A stretch of DNA of 64,000 nucleotides, taken from assembly GCA_022059125.1 (NCBI GenBank), contig JAEUWY010000011.1, positions 113,975-177,974 on the forward strand. The letters are read 5' to 3'. Shown here piece by piece: positions 58,592 through 64,000 of the stretch; within the stretch, counting starts at the first letter, position 1, and each line of letters opens with the position of its first letter. Made by a program: the position numbers and the translations under genes. The notes beneath the pieces are model-generated. The model was not told where the DNA came from and did no database searches. It saw only the letters and a program-made list of their open reading frames with translations. Source of the DNA: Corynespora cassiicola. Its lineage: Eukaryota > Ascomycota > Dothideomycetes > Pleosporales > Corynesporascaceae.

Positions 58592-59689
58592 TGTGTGAGC
58601 GATGGGCGAAGCTGTGAATTGCAGACTACCAACTCAGGGCGGGTCACTTTATAGTCAGGCCGAGGTGGAGATCCTCAGAGATCCAAAGAAGAACCCGAGT
58701 CTAGATCTCTTCTACTGAGTCTAGATGAGTTGATGCATGTCTTGGTGAAGTCGCGCTCACAACGGAGGCACCGTCCGCAAGCACTGCGCTCTGAATATGA
58801 CAAGGTGTAGCGATGAAATTTTGCCTTTCAGATCAGCCACATCGAATACCCAGAAACTAAACCGGGGGATGAACAGAATTGACCGCGGAGGTAGGCATTC
58901 ATCCATGCATTTTGCAGATCTGGCTTGCGGTCTATGGACCCTCAGAGAACGAGAGCAACAAGGGTCTGCCCGTATTTACTCTTTCAGCCCGGCGATGAGC
59001 GACGAGGCTGCATTCATGGTGCACGTGGCGTGCTGCCACGGAAGAGGCGTGCGTCGACGTTTTCCTCTTTTAGTTCATCTCAGCCGCAAAGGGACGGATC
59101 CTGATGTTCGTGGCTTGCTCTACACCAAAAGAGGATTGATATGCCCCTGCATCGGCGCCTTTTCGGGAATGGAGCCTTGAGATCCCACTGGCATCTTTCG
59201 TAACTCTGTGTCTGGCCTCGCCGAGTTCTACTTGGTTACTAGGACTAGCGATACCCCGCATTCATTTTGGCTGGCTGTGCTAGTTTCCTTACAGAATTGC
59301 GACCACAAAATATCGGCTCGCGATGGAGTCTTCTCGAGTGTTAGCTTCGTTAGAGGGCCAAACAAACAGTTAGAATTGAAATGGCTCCTCGAGTGATGAT
59401 GCCACTGTGAGATCACGATCAAGGAGAAGAAAATAAACGGAAGACACAGGAAATTTGAGGTTGTGCATGACTCCACATACTCCTGAGAAGAAATGATAGT
59501 CCTGTCCAGGTCCTCGGCACGACCGACTCGTGATGTCGAGTAGGCCTAGGCCCTTGGTCCTGCTTATCCGCCCAAAAAATTCCCGTGGATCCACATGAAG
59601 GCCAAGCGAAATCACAGATGCGCATACATTTAATCATCTTATTCAAATATTTTCTTTTATCATCCAGGGTATTGTCTATAGGTTGAGAA
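58592..59689. other. Intergenic, nothing recognised
   Basis: Contains the promoter of the GLEYA gene on the minus strand and the 3' region of the next minus-strand gene. Short frames on both strands look random. Confidence 0.45.
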
Positions 59690-62600
59690 TCAGCGAGAGT
59701 ATGTCTTTCCAGATTCACCTCCATTTTGTTCTTCATCGTCTTCATCTTCAGTAACCCACTCTTCAGAGCTCTCGTAGTCGCTCTCCGCACTCTCCTCTTC
59801 ATCGTTTCCTTGTTCCTCCATTACTACTCCCATGTTTCTCCTTGCTTCTCCGTGCAAAGCCTTGTCCACTTGCTTTTCTTTCCGTAGGACTTTCTTCATC
59901 TCAGGAATCAAATGATCGAAGACAAAGGAGTAGAAATCCCCGTCAAATGCATCGTATTCAGCATCAAATCTCTTTATTAAATTTTCTAGTAGAGAGAGCA
60001 AATGTGCATCTTCTTGCTTGATTCTTCCAGTTACTTTTGCTGAATGGCGGGGAGAAGGCTGTTTGCTCAAGTCTGGACCGCTATGGTGCCCGATTCTGTT
60101 GATATCACAACATGTGTGCTGCAACCCCAGGATGGAAAAAAGGACCAGGCGGATGGACTCTGTGATGATCCAACGACATCCGAATAACTTTGACAGTTGA
60201 TGCGGAAAGAACAATATGAATCTTACGAATCCTCCAAACTTCTTGTAATAATCTTCACATCGGCCTTCCAGAGGCTGATAGGCCCAATTTTCGTATATGG
60301 TGGTGGGCTTGATCCATGGGGGACGGGTATGCCAGTTACCAGTAGATTCTTTCCAAAAGCATGTGAATGCTACACATCCGGACTTGCTACATCCGCATAT
60401 GCAGGCATCTCGGTCATCTCTGACAAACGAAGACCCGTATTCTGAGACAGACATTTTCAAAGTCTTCGGACAGTAATATGTATTGACGAGTTCGTTGCCG
60501 TATTTCCAGCCTATACAATGAAATATGTTTGTGGTCGAACCTGGCCATTTTGTACTAAAGTCGAATTGTTTACTCTTAAACCATGTAAGATATTCTGTCC
60601 AATGTGGATGATTATAACCATAAGAGAGATTTCTGTTCGTCATAAGAGACATGAAAGCTGAGCACTCTCTGCTCTCACCTATCTCATCAGAAGTGCGTCT
60701 TATTAGGAATCCAGCTTTGTATATAGAATCCAGGTAGCCAATCGTTATTCCTCCCGAAAGACTACCAAAAATGTTTTGCTGAAGGAACTTCATTGGCAGA
60801 GGAAGTGAATTTCCATTTTCAATCAACAAATTCATGACATACTCGACATTGAAGTCGAAGAGCTTCTTCGTCTCATCGTGGTGGAATTTGATCGATTCAG
60901 AATCAGCGAGGTGTCGTAGTTGGAGCCTCCAGTGAATGATGTAGTCGAGAACTGCTTGAAACATTTCCGAATCGCCATACAGATCATGCGCGAATTGTAG
61001 AGCATCTTGGGGGTTTCCAATCATATTCAGTGCGTTCTGGTCGACATTTTCTCTGACACCCAACCAGAAGCAAACCATTTGAACGTTTCCCGAATCAATA
61101 GCATATCTCAGGAGTTCACGCGCTCTAGATGTCTGGTTCTTTTTCATATTTTCGAATGCCCCAATCGATACAAGCTTCGCACACCCCTCGACCCAGCCAC
61201 TCAGAGATGAAAATTCCAAAAGGGAAATAAACGGGACTTCTCCAAGATCTTCATTGGGAGTTTCTAGAAGTGATCTCTCCAGACCTTCCTCTGACCTGTA
61301 AAGTACGGATTCGGTGACTTTGTCTATGCCATCGAATGGATCATCGAAATTTTTGAAATTGATTTCGACCACGTCATCGTTTTTATGGAAGGACAGGTCA
61401 GTCATTGAGTTGCTCAACTGAAGGCCGTAATTGAGCATCGTTACTAAGATCGTATTGCCGGCTGTAGAAAAAAGGAAAAGATATTCACAACAGGTGCTAT
61501 AATACAGTCAGTCATTTGAGTTAACCTGACTCGCCTTGAAAGACACAAATAACTATGAATGGCTGTTTTGCTTACAGTCCTTTCTCGTCTCGCTCAAAAG
61601 CTACCTTCTTACATATAGGAAGTATATGAGCCAATAGAAAGTTCCATTTAGAAATATCTTTTCTAGAGACAGAGCTACATATCTTCCAGCTCATATGCTG
61701 GGAAGGTTTTAGTGGTGGGCATATATCTAATCTCCCGGGATTACTTACATGCAATAATGTTCGTCCGTTTGGCGTCCGATCATACTGCGATGCTTCTCCC
61801 GCTTGGAAAATTCGATATAGAGTCTTATATGCATCCTCCCCAACCCAGTTATTGTCATCGTGGAGTGATTCTATATACTCAAATGCTGGTGAGGTTTTGA
61901 CTACACGATGACATATTAGACTTGGCTGAACAGAGTACCCGCCACCTTCGTGCAACAAGGCGAGGGCAACTCTCATCTTTCTGCCCAAAAGTACGCTACA
62001 AATCGAAAACTTGACATCTATCTTGGAGGACACATCATCTGGCAGCCAAAATCGACATTGGCGCTCGTGGGAAGATGTTCGAGCTCGAACGACCGAAAAA
62101 GGCCATTGGAGGAATTTCGTCACGGTGGTTTGACCGCGACAGGTGCATGAAATATTTTTCCGCATGCTCTTGGGCTGTCTACCACTTGATCTCTGGATAT
62201 TGCGACCGATCTTCTGAAGGTCTGTGCGATCTGCGTCGATTTCGGCCGGAGATACGGATTCGGGCGTAAGGATGTTGAGTTTGGCTTCCTATAAGCGAAA
62301 CGAGTGAGCTCTGCTTTTTCAAAGATACTGGTAGAACCTACCATGCGGCTGAGAGAAGCTAGAATCATTTCATGGCCGCTTTGTCGAGTGGCGTTTACCG
62401 CGACAAGGCTGAAGTTTCCTTGAAGATTTGATATTTCGTTTTGCAGCTGGTCTAATTTCTGGCTAGTTTGGTCGGAACTACGTTGTGTCACGTTCATGTG
62501 CTCTGAAATTTGAGAACTGGTGGTTTGATGGTTGATGTGCTGTGAGTGTGCAACTGATTGGATAGTCGACTGGTTCAGAAACGACTGGCGGCGTATTTGT

Positions 62601-63109
62601 TCCCTTAGGCTCTCATGGTCGCGCCTAAACTGATCACTATACCGGGATTAGATGTTAAGTAAACATGTGTTTCCTATGTATACGTACATTCCAAGAGCAT
62701 TGAGCGCTGTCAATAAGTTTAGCTGGATGCTGTTCAAGGTATCTTTCCAGTAATTGATATCGGACTCCCTGAACGGAAATGCTAGTCGCTTCAACAGACT
62801 CTTGAGCTTGATGGGTGTCTTTGATCGACCGCTGGGTGTTTTTCCGTGTAGCTTTTCCTTCACCTTGTCAATGGCATCTGCACAAGCGGTTATGCCAATT
62901 CGCGTGGAATTAACACGTGCTGTAGGATCCAAGTTGTTAATGATGACCTCAAGCTCCTCGAGAAGATCAGAAAACCTGTCCAGCTCATCTGTAATCTGTT
63001 CAGCCTTGTCTTTTGCGTCTTTGACGCCATTCGCATATTTATTGAGTTTGTCGTAAAGTTGGATGGAGAGCGAGATGATTCCGACGATGCTGCCGGCTAT
63101 TTCCGCCAT
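59690..63109 (-). CDS. STAND-like protein: PigL-type N-domain, ankyrin-like region, no NACHT
   Basis: Exons resolved: 63109-62688, 62636-62342, 62288-61749, then 61697 to about 61610, and about 61463 to 59690. The first three introns (51, 53 and 51 bp) fit perfectly. The last junction is uncertain: a donor at about 61609 keeps frame, while the better-looking GTAAGC donor near 61573 does not. The N-terminus MAEIAGSIVGIISLSIQLYDKLNKYANGVKDA is the helical domain placed ahead of NACHT or ankyrin modules in fungal STAND receptors (PigL_N/Fungal_N type). A coiled coil (QTSQKLDQLQNEISNLQGNF) follows, then degenerate ankyrin-like helices (TPNGRTLLH, GNTILVTMLNYGLQ), a Cys-rich CICGCSKSGCVAFTCF motif, and a very acidic tail (EEESAESDYESSEEWVTEDEDDEEQ). 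No P-loop was found. It may be an innate-recognition or heterokaryon-type component. That role is inference. Confidence 0.7.
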
Positions 63110-64000
63110 GACGAAGGTTTTATCAACGTGAGAAGTATCGGAGGAGAGAGAAGAAGGGGATAGAGAGTATGGTGTGGAAAGGCTGTGAAGATAAGCTGAA
63201 GCGGGGCGCACCGCATGCATGCTGAGATGTTAGTCGTGGACACTTGCAGATGTGCGGTGCTACAATTGGACAAATCAACAGCATCCTTGCTACTTCGTCG
63301 CCTAGTTGCCTCGAATTTGGTCATGTGTATAAAACCGCAATATTAGAGTTATATTTGGTTCGTATTATGTTTGCCTGGTAACGGCTTCGCTAGATTTCGC
63401 GTAAAATCAGGGGAGATTAAGCAACGGGCAATACTTGCGTACATGAGAAACTGCCAAGTCTTATGCTGTTCGCATTTATGTTGCTTGTGAATAATATTAG
63501 TGGCTTACTCGAATTTATAAAATTGAACTCTTTCGAAGCTGTAACGTTCGATAGATGGAGGTTTTTTTTAAAACTGTTGGGGTGAATTGGCTGCCACTAC
63601 CTTAGCATTCAAGACTTGCTCTATAAAACTAGGGAGAAACTCAGTAAAGTTTATTGGAAATGAAAACGCGCTATGAAGAATATATTTCTATTTCATTTGT
63701 ATGCTTTGTTGAGTTTAATCACTCTGTACTCTGGAACTGTGAAGAATCATACGTCTCAACAAGCGAAGTGTTGATACACGGCAAAGAAGGTTGGGAAACT
63801 GGCCAATTTTAACTCTACCTAATAATTTATGAGTATGATAAAAGAAATCATGCATCTCCTACACAAAGAATCATCACTTCACCAGATTCAACGAGGCAGA
63901 AGACAAATCCTGACAACACTCAAGCCAACTACCTCAACACCGGCACACTCGCACCTGAAGGAAAAGCAAACACCACGAAGGCTACGGAATACCAACCATC
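63110..64000. other. AT-rich terminal interval; possible 5' start of another gene
   Basis: No gene seen up to about 63820. From the ATG at 63829 a plus-strand frame stays open to the window end (57 codons), and a second frame is also open from about 63870. The sequence becomes CA-rich, which is typical of fungal 5' leaders or coding starts. It is too short to call. Confidence 0.3.

Noticed and set aside
1..64000. tRNA genes, rRNA, CRISPR arrays, transposase or reverse transcriptase frames
   Set aside because: Reading for B-box-like GGTTCRANNCC sequences, regular spaced repeats and transposon protein motifs gave no convincing candidate. A covariance-model or profile search was not possible here.

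Overview
The window is nuclear DNA of a filamentous ascomycete (Pezizomycotina). Almost every gene can be closed only by removing 44-121 bp introns with GT...AG ends and CTRAY-like branch sites. The content is typical of that group: Zn2Cys6 regulators, a septin of the AspE type, fungal MFS permeases, a GLEYA adhesin and a STAND-type N-terminal domain. Class or species cannot be read from the sequence. No rRNA, tRNA, CRISPR array or intact transposon was recognised.

Left arm (about 1-18 kb, visibly AT-rich). It opens with decayed fungal-specific reading frames; one frame (1880-3343) runs on through four nonsense codons. A compact catabolic group follows: a monocarboxylate-type MFS transporter (3761-5285), a Zn2Cys6 regulator (5757-7339), a lactose-permease-like sugar transporter (7387-9223, minus) and, divergently, an intracellular GH35/DUF5597-type beta-galactosidase (9820-11547). 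The last two share a 0.6 kb promoter holding a CGG-N5-CCG palindrome. Convergent to the galactosidase lies a divergent copy of the complex I PSST subunit (11583-12260, minus). Then come a regulator combining C2H2, C2HC and Zn2Cys6 fingers (12624-14689), with a 17-bp CCCAC repeat array just upstream, and a 776-residue protein of unknown function (14990-17320).

Centre (about 18-51 kb, GC-rich, widely spaced genes, long simple-sequence intergenic regions). It holds a very large low-complexity protein (18507-28541, minus; 3,208 residues if a 354-bp intron is removed), the Golgi syntaxin Sed5 (29748-30845), a coiled-coil protein with a RING-like cysteine motif (33755-35646), an F-box-like protein (37433-39158, minus), septin AspE (41864-43770, minus), a cytochrome P450 (45743-47734) and a secreted histidine acid phosphatase (49128-50651, minus).

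Right arm (about 51-64 kb). It holds a nine-exon MFS sugar transporter (51621-53629), a secreted choice-of-anchor-B/LVIVD-type protein (55057-56951), a convergent GLEYA adhesin (57151-58591, minus) and a STAND-like protein with an N-terminal PigL-type domain, an ankyrin-like region and no NACHT (59690-63109, minus). Exon boundaries were worked out by hand from splice motifs and reading-frame phase.
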